Shown: positions 1 to 7,080, counted from the first letter of the stretch. The stretch: DNA of 26,292 bases from an uncultured Lachnospiraceae bacterium (GCA_946633495.1 CAMPAX010000006.1:1-26292), one strand, 5' to 3'. Program-made: numbers and translations. Notes: generated by a model from the sequence alone, not told the origin.

Positions 1-1196
1 TAAGTCTCAAAGAAGAGGTTCAGAATGTCACCCTTCTTGTGGAAGTCCTCAAATTCGATATGATGCTCCTTCGCAAGAGCCTTTGCTGCATCGTCATCCG
101 CAACGGTATTCCAGTCCACGCCGGAATACTTCTTCACTGCGTCCACCATGGTGATCCGCTCGAAGGGCTTGCCCAGATCCATTTCCACACCCTGATAGGT
201 GATCCTGGTTGTTCCCAGAACTTCCTGGGCAACATGACGATACATAGCCTCCGTGAGATCCATCATGCCGTGGTAGTCGGTGTATGCCTGATACAGCTCC
301 ATCAGGGTAAATTCCGGGTTGTGGCGGGTGTCCACGCCCTCGTTCCGGAATACACGGCCGATCTCATAAACGCGCTCCATACCGCCTACGATGAGGCGCT
401 TCAGGTAGAGCTCCAGAGAGATCCGAAGCTTCAGATCCTCATCCAATGCGTTAAAATGTGTTTCGAAGGGACGTGCAGCTGCACCACCCGGATTGGAAAC
501 CAGCATAGGGGTCTCCACCTCCATGAAGCCCTGGGCATCCAGGAACCGGCGGATGGAGGAAATGATCTTCGACCGCTTCACAAAGGTATCCTTTACCTCC
601 GGGTTCATGATGAGATCCACATATCTCTGGCGATAGCGGATATCTGTATTCGTAAGTCCGTGGAACTTCTCCGGGAGAATCTGAAGGCTCTTGGTAAGCA
701 ATGTTACTTCCTTCGCATGTACGGAGATCTCTCCGGTCCGGGTACGGAATACATAACCCTTCACACCGATGATATCGCCGATATCCATCTTCTTAAATGC
801 CTTGTAAGCTTCTTCTCCCAGGTCATCCCGGGTCACATACATCTGAATATTCCCCTTCAGGTCCTGCAGATTTCCGAAAGAAGCCTTCCCCATTACACGC
901 TTGGACATAAGACGTCCTGCAACGGAGACATTCATCCGCTCCTCTTCCGGGATCTCCGGTGCCTCTTCGCCCTCTGCCGGCTTCGGCCATTTTGCTTCAA
1001 ATGCTTCCTTCGCTTCTGTCGTGTGGCAGCTCACATCATATTTGGTGATCACAAAAGGATCCTGACCCGCTGCCTGAAGCTCGGACAGCTTCTCCCGGCG
1101 CACCTTTAAAAGCTGGTTCAGATCCTGCTGCTGTTCCTTGCCCTGATTCACATTCTTCTGATTTTCATTATTCCGGCCTGCATTATTATCTGCCAT
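1..1196 (-). CDS. lysS: lysyl-tRNA synthetase, class II (3' end outside window)
   Basis: Charges tRNA-Lys with lysine in the cytoplasm. The minus frame is open from ATG at 1196 to the window edge, giving 398 codons of an enzyme usually near 500 residues, so the C-terminal part is missing. After a Gln/Asn-rich start comes an OB-fold anticodon-binding region (about residues 85-190, including RLMSKRVMGKASFGNLQD). The class II motif 1 region includes FVKRSKIISSIRRFLD and FMEVETPML, followed by SNPGGAAARPFETHFNALD. Motif 2 is seen as YEIGRVFRNEGVDTRHNPEF. The site AAAGGAGA lies 5 nt before the ATG. It is the last visible gene of a tRNA-Leu, greA, lysS run; the gap behind greA holds a hairpin that may partly terminate. 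The assignment is secure; motif 3 lies outside the window. Confidence 0.96.
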   Translation of the reverse strand, partial: MADNNAGRNNENQKNVNQGKEQQQDLNQLLKVRREKLSELQAAGQDPFVITKYDVSCHTTEAKEAFEAKWPKPAEGEEAPEIPEEERMNVSVAGRLMSKRVMGKASFGNLQDLKGNIQMYVTRDDLGEEAYKAFKKMDIGDIIGVKGYVFRTRTGEISVHAKEVTLLTKSLQILPEKFHGLTNTDIRYRQRYVDLIMNPEVKDTFVKRSKIISSIRRFLDAQGFMEVETPMLVSNPGGAAARPFETHFNALDEDLKLRISLELYLKRLIVGGMERVYEIGRVFRNEGVDTRHNPEFTLMELYQAYTDYHGMMDLTEAMYRHVAQEVLGTTRITYQGVEMDLGKPFERITMVDAVKKYSGVDWNTVADDDAAKALAKEHHIEFEDFHKKGDILNLFFET

Positions 1197-1303
1197 GATT
1201 CTCTCCTTTTCAATTGATCAATCGATTTCCCATGACCCTTCGATCATATCCGACACAGTCCCGCTTCGCTCCCCGATCCCGGGAAACCTGTGGAATCAAA
1301 AGA

Positions 1304-1326
1304 CAGGGATGCCGACGGCACCCCTG
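1304..1326 (-). terminator. hairpin between greA and lysS, possible weak terminator
   Basis: On the minus strand a 10-bp stem (CAGGGGTGCC / GGCATCCCTG, one G-U pair) with a 3-nt loop is followed by a short T-run (TCTTTTG). The T-run is poor, so it may only reduce transcription from greA into lysS, or act as a processing or stability element. Confidence 0.4.
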
Positions 1327-1354
1327 CTTGCTTTCTGATTACAGATCCGACCGA

Positions 1355-1846
1355 TTACGCTTCCTGACTCTGTCTCTTGAAATCCGTGATCTTGTAGTTC
1401 TTCGTTCCCTTCGGGGTTTCGATCGTCACTACCTGACCTACCTTGGAATTCATCAGCCGCTCTCCCACCGGAGACTCATAGGATATTTTGCCGTTCATGA
1501 GATCCGCTTCGGATGAACCGACAAGACGATAGGTGAAGCTCTGCTTCGTGTCCATATCTTCAAATGTCACAGTACAGCCGAAACTGATGGTTTCCGTATT
1601 CCCGGAATCTTCATCCGCAACTACCGCATTCTTCAGGATCTTTTCGATCTCGGCAATTCGCTTCTCGATCTCCCGCTGCTCATCACGTGCTGCATCGTAC
1701 TCAGCATTCTCTGACAAGTCCCCCTGTTCCCGAGCTTCCTTGATCTTCTGAGCAACTTCCTTCCGACGGAATACCTTCAGGTCCCGAAGTTCATCTTCAA
1801 GTTTCTTGAAACCGTCATAAGTGAGTATGTTTTTCTTTTCTTCCAT
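1355..1846 (-). CDS. greA: transcription elongation factor GreA
   Basis: Stimulates RNA polymerase to cleave the transcript in backtracked complexes, rescuing arrested elongation. The 163-residue product has the family's usual length. The N-terminal coiled coil (about residues 10-75) carries the signature EAREQGDLSENAEYDAA, whose acidic tip residues (Asp and Glu of GDLSENAEY) coordinate the catalytic Mg2+ in the polymerase secondary channel. The C-terminal FKBP-like fold ends with VGERLMNSKVGQVVTIETPKG. The ATG at 1846 has AGGAG 2 nt upstream and a better-spaced GGAAGGAG about 11 nt upstream. It lies downstream of tRNA-Leu and upstream of lysS and is probably transcribed from the promoter ahead of the tRNA. 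Confidence 0.97.
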   Translation of the reverse strand: MEEKKNILTYDGFKKLEDELRDLKVFRRKEVAQKIKEAREQGDLSENAEYDAARDEQREIEKRIAEIEKILKNAVVADEDSGNTETISFGCTVTFEDMDTKQSFTYRLVGSSEADLMNGKISYESPVGERLMNSKVGQVVTIETPKGTKNYKITDFKRQSQEA

Positions 1847-1914
1847 AACTCCTGCGTCTCCTTCCCGAAATACGAATCCATGCGCTGCGCTCTCGTTTTT
1901 CGCTCAAACCAGAA

Positions 1915-1982
1915 TCCGGCGTCCGTTGCCTTGATCAGATTTTCAGATTCTGTATTCTGATCATTCATAGCCGGACGCCGGA
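1915..1982 (-). repeat. nested inverted repeat between tRNA-Leu and greA
   Basis: The outer arms are 11 bp and perfect (TCCGGCGTCCG at 1915-1925, CGGACGCCGGA at 1972-1982). The inner arms are 8 bp and perfect (TGATCAGA at 1932-1939, TCTGATCA at 1956-1963). The tip holds a 9-nt near-palindrome, CAGATTCTG. The whole can fold as one interrupted hairpin of 68 nt. No T-run follows on the minus strand, so it is not an ordinary intrinsic terminator. It begins 13 nt past the tRNA 3' end and would be part of a tRNA-greA transcript. Confidence 0.6.
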
Positions 1983-1995
1983 CTCTTAGAGTTTG

Positions 1996-2080
1996 TGCAG
2001 TTGACGGGACTTGAACCCGAACCCGCGTAATGCGGACATGAACCTGAATCATGCGCGTATGCCAATTCCGCCACAACTGC
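1996..2080 (-). tRNA. tRNA-Leu (anticodon CAG)
   Basis: An 85-nt class II tRNA that folds by eye. The 7-bp acceptor stem pairs GCAGTTG with CAACTGC and the discriminator is A. The D-arm contains GGAATTGGCA. The anticodon stem CATGA/TCATG encloses loop TTCAGGT with anticodon CAG, reading CUG codons. The long variable arm CCGC-ATTA-CGCGG is typical of tRNA-Leu. The T-loop is TTCAAGT; the outermost T-stem pair is a mismatch. The 3' CCA is not encoded (the sequence continues CAAAC), so CCA must be added enzymatically. A near-perfect promoter lies directly upstream. Confidence 0.95.
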
Positions 2081-2122
2081 TTAGGACGTCCAGGAAGCTC
2101 CCTTCCGAAACGTCGCTAAAAG

Positions 2123-2151
2123 ATAATATCATTTTGTACCTGGATTGTCAA
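2123..2151 (-). promoter_or_regulatory. sigma-A promoter for tRNA-Leu/greA/lysS
   Basis: On the minus strand the -35 is TTGACA (2146-2151, perfect), the spacer is 17 bp and the -10 is TATTAT (2123-2128, 5 of 6). Transcription should start near 2116, about 35 nt before the tRNA. No other good promoter was seen before greA, so greA and lysS may share this start. Confidence 0.88.
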
Positions 2152-2222
2152 CATTTTTTCCTTGGATTTCTGAAAGTTTTTTGCGCCGGATATCCGGGGC
2201 CGCTCCGAGTACCTGTCAGTTA

Positions 2223-3416
2223 TTAATTGGGAGCTGCTTCTGTCGTCGCTTCCGTCGCCGCATCTGTGGAACCCGTCTCGGAACCCGCCTCAGTTGTGCT
2301 TTCCGTTACCGGGGTATCACTGTCCTTGGTCTTCGGAACCGCATTGTCATAAATGAAGTCGATCACCTTATCTTCAAGCACGATGTAGTAATAATCCTCA
2401 TCCTGATAACCGGCAGCCTCATTTAACTGCTTAACATCGGTATAACCCGTGGCATTCAGCAGTTCGTTGATCTTTGCATCCGCCTCAGCCTTGGATACAT
2501 TGATATCCTCCTTTTCGGCAATGGCAGCAACGATCATTTTCCTCTGGATATACTTCTCAACGTTCTCGCGAATATCCTTCTGGAATCCGTCTGCCGTCAT
2601 ACCGTAGGACATCAGCATCTGATCCAGAGGGATCTGATAATAGGAAGCCTGCGCCTCAAGCTGACCGATCATCTCTTTGATCCGTTCTTCGAGTTCTGCC
2701 TGAGGATACTGCTTAACCGCCGAAGTCTCCATGATCTGAGTCATCATGGCTTCCTTGTCGGTTTCAACGTCCTTCTCAGCCTGATTCTTTACCATCTCCG
2801 CCTGCTTTGCGTTACGGTACTCTTCCACAGTCTTATATTCCGTCTTCTCAGCCACAAGCTCGTCTGTCAGCTCCGGATACTCCATGGTGACGATATAATT
2901 CAGCGTGGTCTTGAATACTGCGGGTTTTCCCTTCAGCTCATCATTTTTATAATTCTCCGGAAATGTCACATTTACGTCAAAGGTCTCACCGGGACTATGC
3001 CCCGCAATCTGATCATCAAAGTTGTCAACGTAACCGCTGGAGCCCAAAGTGATCTCGGTTCCGGCGCCTTTGGTGCTTCCGCCTTCAAACTCCTTCCCAT
3101 CAACGGTTCCCACGTAGTCAATATTTACTTTGTCACCCTTGATGGCCATACCTGTCTTCTTCTCGACTCGCTGACCATTCTGAGTGGAGAGCCGGTTGAT
3201 CTCGGCTTCCACTTGTTCAGCGGTAACGCCTGTTTCCGTCGGTGTGTACTGGATCTCTTTGTAAGATCCGAGATCCACATATTGAGAATAACGGTCCTTC
3301 AGTGCCTCCGCCGGGTTGGAGTTCTTGCTGCCGCACCCTGCCAGAAGGGTCAGGCTCATGCAGCCCGCCAGCAGCATTGAAAGTTTCATTCGTACCGAAT
3401 ACTTTTTATTATGCAT
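2223..3416 (-). CDS. lipoprotein with FKBP/trigger-factor layout (extracytoplasmic peptidyl-prolyl isomerase)
   Basis: Probably helps secreted proteins fold outside the membrane by prolyl isomerisation and chaperoning. The 397-residue product begins with a lipoprotein signal peptide ending in lipobox SLTLLAGC (acylated Cys28). An FKBP-type domain follows at about residues 90-180, with VNIDYVGTVDGKEFEGG and GHSPGETFDVNVTFPENY. A helical region (about 185-345) resembles the C-terminal arm of trigger factor, and the tail is rich in Thr, Ser and Glu. Cytoplasmic trigger factor has a ribosome-binding N domain and no signal peptide, so this is a trigger-factor-like lipoprotein, not tig itself. It is divergent from nrdD. 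No terminator is visible before the tRNA promoter 70 bp downstream. The substrate range is unknown. Confidence 0.88.
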   Translation of the reverse strand: MHNKKYSVRMKLSMLLAGCMSLTLLAGCGSKNSNPAEALKDRYSQYVDLGSYKEIQYTPTETGVTAEQVEAEINRLSTQNGQRVEKKTGMAIKGDKVNIDYVGTVDGKEFEGGSTKGAGTEITLGSSGYVDNFDDQIAGHSPGETFDVNVTFPENYKNDELKGKPAVFKTTLNYIVTMEYPELTDELVAEKTEYKTVEEYRNAKQAEMVKNQAEKDVETDKEAMMTQIMETSAVKQYPQAELEERIKEMIGQLEAQASYYQIPLDQMLMSYGMTADGFQKDIRENVEKYIQRKMIVAAIAEKEDINVSKAEADAKINELLNATGYTDVKQLNEAAGYQDEDYYYIVLEDKVIDFIYDNAVPKTKDSDTPVTESTTEAGSETGSTDAATEATTEAAPN

Positions 3417-3457
3417 CGTATCATCTCTCTTTCTGTTGAATCAACTCTTCCTGTTAT

Positions 3458-3486
3458 ATCATAATGTTTGAAAAATAGGAAGAAAA
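3458..3486 (-). promoter_or_regulatory. candidate promoter for the FKBP lipoprotein gene
   Basis: On the minus strand TTTTCT (3481-3486), a 17-bp spacer and TATGAT (3458-3463). The -10 is good and the -35 is weak. It lies about 40 bp before the start codon. Confidence 0.35.
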
Positions 3487-3518
3487 AAATCACATTCTTC
3501 ACCTTTTTTCCACCGAAA

Positions 3519-3630
3519 CACTATATCTCAGCCGAAGGATCATTAACAAAATCACGAAAATGCGTGTTTATACATTATTTTCTTTCTATTTTTTTCGACT
3601 CGTTCCGTTTTTTCTCCCCAAGATATAGTG
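3519..3630. promoter_or_regulatory. pair of NrdR-box-like sites as an inverted repeat
   Basis: CACTATATCT (3519-3528) and its exact reverse complement AGATATAGTG (3621-3630) are separated by 92 nt. With flanks, both resemble the NrdR box (core CwATATaTwG), the operator of the ATP-cone repressor of ribonucleotide reductase genes. The second site is the better match and abuts a candidate -35 (GTGACA at 3632-3637). The usual tandem spacing of about 31 bp is not seen, so this is a resemblance only. Confidence 0.45.
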
Positions 3631-3631
3631 G

Positions 3632-3661
3632 GTGACATAAAACTATAACAAGATTTAGTAT
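3632..3661 (+). promoter_or_regulatory. candidate upstream nrdD promoter
   Basis: GTGACA (3632-3637), an 18-bp spacer and TAGTAT (3656-3661). Its -35 touches the second NrdR-like box, so NrdR could block it. It is weaker than the promoter just downstream. Confidence 0.4.
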
Positions 3662-3668
3662 TTAGGGG

Positions 3669-3697
3669 TTTACAAAGAGAATCGCCGGTGCTATAAT
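3669..3697 (+). promoter_or_regulatory. main sigma-A promoter for nrdD
   Basis: TTTACA (3669-3674), a 17-bp spacer and a perfect TATAAT (3692-3697). Transcription should start near 3704, giving a leader of about 205 nt. Confidence 0.82.
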
Positions 3698-3730
3698 CAA
3701 TTCTTGCAGGCGATTCGTGACAGGAATCGC
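3679..3730 (+). promoter_or_regulatory. operator-like inverted repeat across the nrdD -10 and start site
   Basis: GAATCGCC (3679-3686, inside the promoter spacer) is inverted as GGCGATTC (3709-3716, just after the start site), and GAATCGC recurs at 3724-3730. The last two form a perfect 7-bp hairpin with loop GTGACAG followed by TTTT at the RNA 5' end. The layout suits a repressor site or a DNA/RNA switch; no known regulator is recognised. Confidence 0.45.
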
Positions 3731-3733
3731 TTT

Positions 3734-3779
3734 TCATGACCCATTTTGACCTGATATTTTATCCCGACAAGGGTCATGA
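3734..3779 (+). repeat. leader hairpin upstream of nrdD
   Basis: A perfect 9-bp inverted repeat (TCATGACCC at 3734-3742, GGGTCATGA at 3771-3779) encloses a 28-nt AT-rich loop within the predicted nrdD leader. No T-run follows. I do not recognise a known riboswitch class, and cobalamin-riboswitch landmarks are not apparent. Confidence 0.5.
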
Positions 3780-3908
3780 TAATCGAAATAATATCCAAAA
3801 ATACAGCAGATACCGTATGCAGTATAGCAGACTGTATCGCATAAAACAAACCATTCAAATCAAAGCCCGGGTAAAGGCTGCTAATTTTCTAAAGAGGAGT
3901 GTATTGGG

Positions 3909-6035
3909 ATGAAGGTAGTAAAGAGAGACGGCCATATCGTAGATTTTGACCGAAGTAAGATCGTTGTTGCGATCCAGAAAGCCAACGCAGAGGTTGAACC
4001 TGAGGAGAAGGTAACCGATGCCAAGATCGAAGAGATCGTGCAGGGCATTGAGAACAAGAAGAGAAAAAGGATCCTGGTGGAGGACATTCAGGACATCATC
4101 GAGCAGGAGCTGATGGAGGACGGGAAGTATATCCTGGCAAAAACCTACATCATTTACCGCTATACACGCGAATTGGTTCGTAAGGCAAATACCACCGACG
4201 AGTCCATTCTCAGCCTGATCAAGAACAGCAACAAGGACGTTATGGAGGAGAATTCCAACAAGAACGCCACGGTTGCTTCCACCCAGCGCGACCTGATCGC
4301 CGGTGAGGTCTCCAAGGACCTGACCCGTCGTATCCTGCTGCCGGAGAAGATCTCCAAGGCGCATGACGAGGGCGTGCTGCATTTCCATGATGCGGACTAT
4401 TTCCTGCAGCCCATCTTCAACTGCTGCCTGATCAATATCGGCGACATGCTGGACAACGGCACGGTGATGAACGGCAAGCTGATCGAAAGCCCCAAAAGCT
4501 TCCAGGTAGCCTGCACCGTAACCACGCAGATCATCGCCTCCGTAGCTTCCTCCCAGTACGGCGGACAGTCTGTGGATATGATCCATTTGGGCAAGTATCT
4601 CCGCAAGAGTTACGAGAAATACAAGAAGATCTTCGAAGAGAATTTCGCCGGCAAGGTGGACGACGAGACATTGGAGGCCATGATTCAGGAGCGTCTGAAT
4701 GACGAGCTGAAGAGCGGTGTGCAGACCATGCAGTACCAGATCAATACCCTGATGACCACCAACGGCCAGTCGCCTTTCGTCACGCTGTTCCTGCATCTGG
4801 ATCCGGAGGATGAGTACATCGAAGAGAACGCGCGGATCATCATGGAGGTGCTCCGTCAGCGCCTGGAGGGGATCAAGAACGAGGTAGGCGTCTATGTGAC
4901 CCCCGCCTTCCCGAAGCTGGTTTATGTGCTGGATGAGTGCAACAACCTCTCCGGCGGAAAATACGATTATATCACGGAAATGGCAGTAAAATGCTCCGCC
5001 AAGCGGATGTATCCGGACTACATTTCCGCCAAGAAAATGCGTGAGAATTACGAAGGAAATGTCTTCTCGCCCATGGGCTGCCGCAGCTTCCTGTCCCCCT
5101 GGAAGGACAAGGACGGCAATTACAAATTCGAGGGCCGCTTCAATCAGGGCGTTGTCTCCCTGAACCTTCCCCAGATGGGCATCATCGCCCACGGAGATGA
5201 GGATGTGTTCTGGAAGATTTTCGACGAACGTCTGGAGCTCTGCTATGAGGCGCTGATGTGCCGGCACAATGCGCTGATGGGCGTAACCAGCGATGTATCC
5301 CCGATCCACTGGCAGTACGGTGCCATCGCACGTCTTGAGAAAGGGGAAAAGATCGACAAGTATCTGATGAACGGATACTCTTCCATCTCACTGGGGTATA
5401 TCGGACTTTACGAGCTGACCAAACTGATGACCGGAGAGAGTCATACAACCGAAAAAGGCTTTGCCTTCGCCATGCGTGTCATGAAGCGCCTTCGTGAGGC
5501 TTGCGATCAGTGGAAGGCGGATACCGGAATCGGCTTTGCCCTCTACGGCACGCCTGCCGAGTCCCTCTGCTATCGTTTCGCGCGGATCGACAAGGCCCGC
5601 TTCGGCACCATCCCGGATGTTACCGACAAGGGATACTATACCAACTCCTATCATGTGGATGTGCGTGAGGATATCGACGCTTTCAGCAAGTTCAAGTTCG
5701 AGGCGCAGTTCCAGCCGATCTCTTCCGGCGGATGTATCTCCTATGTCGAGATCCCGAACATGGCAAACAACCTGGATGCACTGGCCGAGATGGTACGCTT
5801 CATCTATGACAATATCCAGTATGCCGAGTTCAACACCAAATCCGATTACTGCCATGTCTGCGGTTTCGACGGTGAGATCAAAGTGAATGATGATAATGAG
5901 TGGGAATGCCCGCAGTGCCATAACAAGAACCATTCCAAGATGACGGTTACCCGCCGCACCTGTGGATATCTGGGTGAGAACTTCTGGAACGTGGGAAAGA
6001 CCAAGGAGATCAAAGCCAGAGTGCTGCATCTGTAA
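3909..6035 (+). CDS. nrdD: anaerobic ribonucleoside-triphosphate reductase, class III
   Basis: Reduces ribonucleoside triphosphates to deoxy forms under anoxia with formate and a glycyl radical. The 708-residue product has the family's usual length. An ATP-cone (about residues 1-90, starting KVVKRDGHIVDFDRSKI) senses ATP/dATP. The barrel carries a cysteine pair in FNCCLIN (C172-C173) and the thiyl-radical cysteine in SPMGCRSF (C391). A C-terminal zinc site is formed by CHVC (C648, C651) and CPQC (C667, C670). The glycyl-radical loop RTCGYLG at 683-689 has the radical Gly at 686. AGGAG lies 9 nt before the ATG. The radical is installed by NrdG, encoded 340 bp downstream under its own promoter. 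The long structured leader suggests tight control. Confidence 0.98.
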   Translation: MKVVKRDGHIVDFDRSKIVVAIQKANAEVEPEEKVTDAKIEEIVQGIENKKRKRILVEDIQDIIEQELMEDGKYILAKTYIIYRYTRELVRKANTTDESILSLIKNSNKDVMEENSNKNATVASTQRDLIAGEVSKDLTRRILLPEKISKAHDEGVLHFHDADYFLQPIFNCCLINIGDMLDNGTVMNGKLIESPKSFQVACTVTTQIIASVASSQYGGQSVDMIHLGKYLRKSYEKYKKIFEENFAGKVDDETLEAMIQERLNDELKSGVQTMQYQINTLMTTNGQSPFVTLFLHLDPEDEYIEENARIIMEVLRQRLEGIKNEVGVYVTPAFPKLVYVLDECNNLSGGKYDYITEMAVKCSAKRMYPDYISAKKMRENYEGNVFSPMGCRSFLSPWKDKDGNYKFEGRFNQGVVSLNLPQMGIIAHGDEDVFWKIFDERLELCYEALMCRHNALMGVTSDVSPIHWQYGAIARLEKGEKIDKYLMNGYSSISLGYIGLYELTKLMTGESHTTEKGFAFAMRVMKRLREACDQWKADTGIGFALYGTPAESLCYRFARIDKARFGTIPDVTDKGYYTNSYHVDVREDIDAFSKFKFEAQFQPISSGGCISYVEIPNMANNLDALAEMVRFIYDNIQYAEFNTKSDYCHVCGFDGEIKVNDDNEWECPQCHNKNHSKMTVTRRTCGYLGENFWNVGKTKEIKARVLHL

Positions 6036-6138
6036 GGCACCTGTTTTCCTGAAAACAAAAGGTTTCCAAGATTTAAATTTTGAAACATCATTTCCGGAAT
6101 CATAATTTCCAGTTGGGCAACAATATTTTCCCGAAAAA

Positions 6139-6180
6139 CAAAAAAGGCATTTGGACGTTGACTCCTGATGTCCTTTTTTG
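6139..6180 (+). terminator. terminator-like hairpin after nrdD
   Basis: CAAAAAAGG (6139-6147) pairs perfectly with CCTTTTTTG (6172-6180), with a possible inner GGAC/GTCC stem. The T-run lies within the stem, as in bidirectional or A/T-stem terminators. Confidence 0.6.
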
Positions 6181-6239
6181 TTATAGACCAAACAGGAAAC
6201 ACACTCGTACGTTCGTTGGAGGGAAAGACAGTAAATCCT

Positions 6240-6268
6240 TTTACACCCGGAGCAAAATGTGCTATACT
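6240..6268 (+). promoter_or_regulatory. sigma-A promoter for nrdG
   Basis: TTTACA (6240-6245), a 17-bp spacer and TATACT (6263-6268). Transcription should start near 6275, about 100 nt before nrdG. It uses the same -35 hexamer as the main nrdD promoter. Confidence 0.78.
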
Positions 6269-6375
6269 TTAACTCTACGAGGCACTACTTCGGCAGAGTC
6301 CACGGAATCTGTAAGAGGTCCGTCAAATACGTGATCCAGGCAGGTTCCACATCGAATCAGAGGCAGGTATCTTCC

Positions 6376-6912
6376 ATGAAATATGCGAAAATAAAGAAAA
6401 ATGACATAGCCAACGGTCCCGGTGTCCGTGTATCCCTTTTTGTCTCCGGCTGCAATCACCACTGCCCCGGCTGCTTCAATCAGGAAGCCTGGGATTTTAA
6501 CTACGGAGAGATATTCACGCAGGATACCATCGATGAAATTCTGGAGGCACTGGCTCCGGACCATATCCGGGGACTCTCCCTGTTAGGCGGCGAGCCGCTG
6601 GAATTCGTGAATCAGCGCGGGCTGCTCCCTCTGGTGGAACAGATGAAGGCTCGTTACCCGGAAAAAACTCTGTGGTGCTACACCGGTTTTGACTATGAAA
6701 AAGATGTCATCTGTGATATGATGAAAAAGTGGCCCGTGACCAAGGAGCTGTTCAGACATATTGATGTTCTGGTGGACGGAAAGTTCGTCCAGGAGCTTCT
6801 GGACCTGAAACTCCGTTTTCGCGGTTCCTCCAATCAGCGGATCATTGACATTCCGAAAAGTCTGGAAGCAGGAAAAGTGATCCTGTGGGAGGATGAGGGA
6901 CGGTTTTATTGA
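6376..6912 (+). CDS. nrdG: anaerobic ribonucleotide reductase activating enzyme (radical SAM)
   Basis: Uses S-adenosylmethionine and a [4Fe-4S] cluster to abstract hydrogen from the NrdD glycine, creating its glycyl radical. The 178-residue product carries the radical SAM cysteines C26, C30 and C33 in SGCNHHCPGC, then a Gly-rich LLGGEPLE motif typical of SAM binding. The start at 6376 (MKYAKIK) is chosen because the family begins here; the frame is open upstream to 6259, but that overlaps the -10. A Gly/Ala-rich purine tract (GAGGCAGG) lies 10-17 nt before the ATG. It has its own promoter and is separated from nrdD by a terminator-like hairpin, unlike the tightly linked nrdDG operons of many species. 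dut follows and may be co-transcribed. Confidence 0.96.
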   Translation: MKYAKIKKNDIANGPGVRVSLFVSGCNHHCPGCFNQEAWDFNYGEIFTQDTIDEILEALAPDHIRGLSLLGGEPLEFVNQRGLLPLVEQMKARYPEKTLWCYTGFDYEKDVICDMMKKWPVTKELFRHIDVLVDGKFVQELLDLKLRFRGSSNQRIIDIPKSLEAGKVILWEDEGRFY

Positions 6913-6947
6913 TTTCCTGTGAGCGGTATTCACCGCCCCCGGAAACC

Positions 6948-7042
6948 ACCGTTCGAAATGCGAAGATGAAACACCCGGCGATTTCCCCGGATATAACCGT
7001 TCGAAATGCGAGATAACACGCCCGGCGATTTCATCCGCCGGC
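6948..7042 (+). repeat. two-copy tandem repeat upstream of dut
   Basis: Two adjacent units of about 48 bp. ACCGTTCGAAATGCGA occurs at 6948-6963 and 6996-7011, and CCCGGCGATTTC at 6974-6985 and 7021-7032. The second copy ends about 39 bp before the dut start. No promoter is convincing in or beside it, so dut is probably transcribed from nrdG. The shared block contains the palindrome TTCGAA, so an operator role is possible but unproven. Confidence 0.7.
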
Positions 7043-7080
7043 TGAATACTACATTGAAAGACTGCCTGAGAGGACGATCC

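Larger units (their letters stand above)
3417..3908. other. divergent intergenic region controlling nrdD and the FKBP lipoprotein
   Basis: This 492-bp AT-rich stretch has no convincing coding sequence. It holds a weak minus-strand promoter, NrdR-like palindromes, two candidate plus-strand promoters, an operator-like inverted repeat around the stronger one, and a leader of about 200 nt with further hairpins before nrdD. These parts are listed separately. Confidence 0.7.
6036..6375 (+). other. nrdD-nrdG intergenic region
   Basis: This 340-bp stretch is AT-rich. It holds a short hairpin just past nrdD (TGTTTT-CCTG-AAAACA, 6042-6057), a terminator-like hairpin and a good promoter for nrdG, leaving an nrdG leader of about 100 nt. 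No coding sequence is supported. Confidence 0.6.

Noticed and set aside
39..1109. A 356-codon plus-strand frame at the left edge
   Set aside because: It is the shadow of lysS, which is open on the minus strand to the window edge and carries class II synthetase motifs.
1777..2076. A minus-strand frame from the tRNA into greA
   Set aside because: It starts inside tRNA-Leu, runs through the nested inverted repeat and overlaps greA in another frame; nothing supports translation.
2175..2200. Palindrome CCGGATATCCGG after the FKBP lipoprotein gene as a terminator
   Set aside because: On the minus strand it is followed by an A-run and not a T-run, and the stem leaves only a 4-bp arm with an ATAT loop.
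3855..5309. A 484-codon frame antisense to nrdD
   Set aside because: It lies inside a fully conserved nrdD, has no ribosome site and resembles no family.
6948..7042. CRISPR array or LexA operator pair upstream of dut
   Set aside because: There are only two units with no spacer between them, and the sequence does not match the GAAC-N4-GTTC form of Firmicutes LexA boxes.
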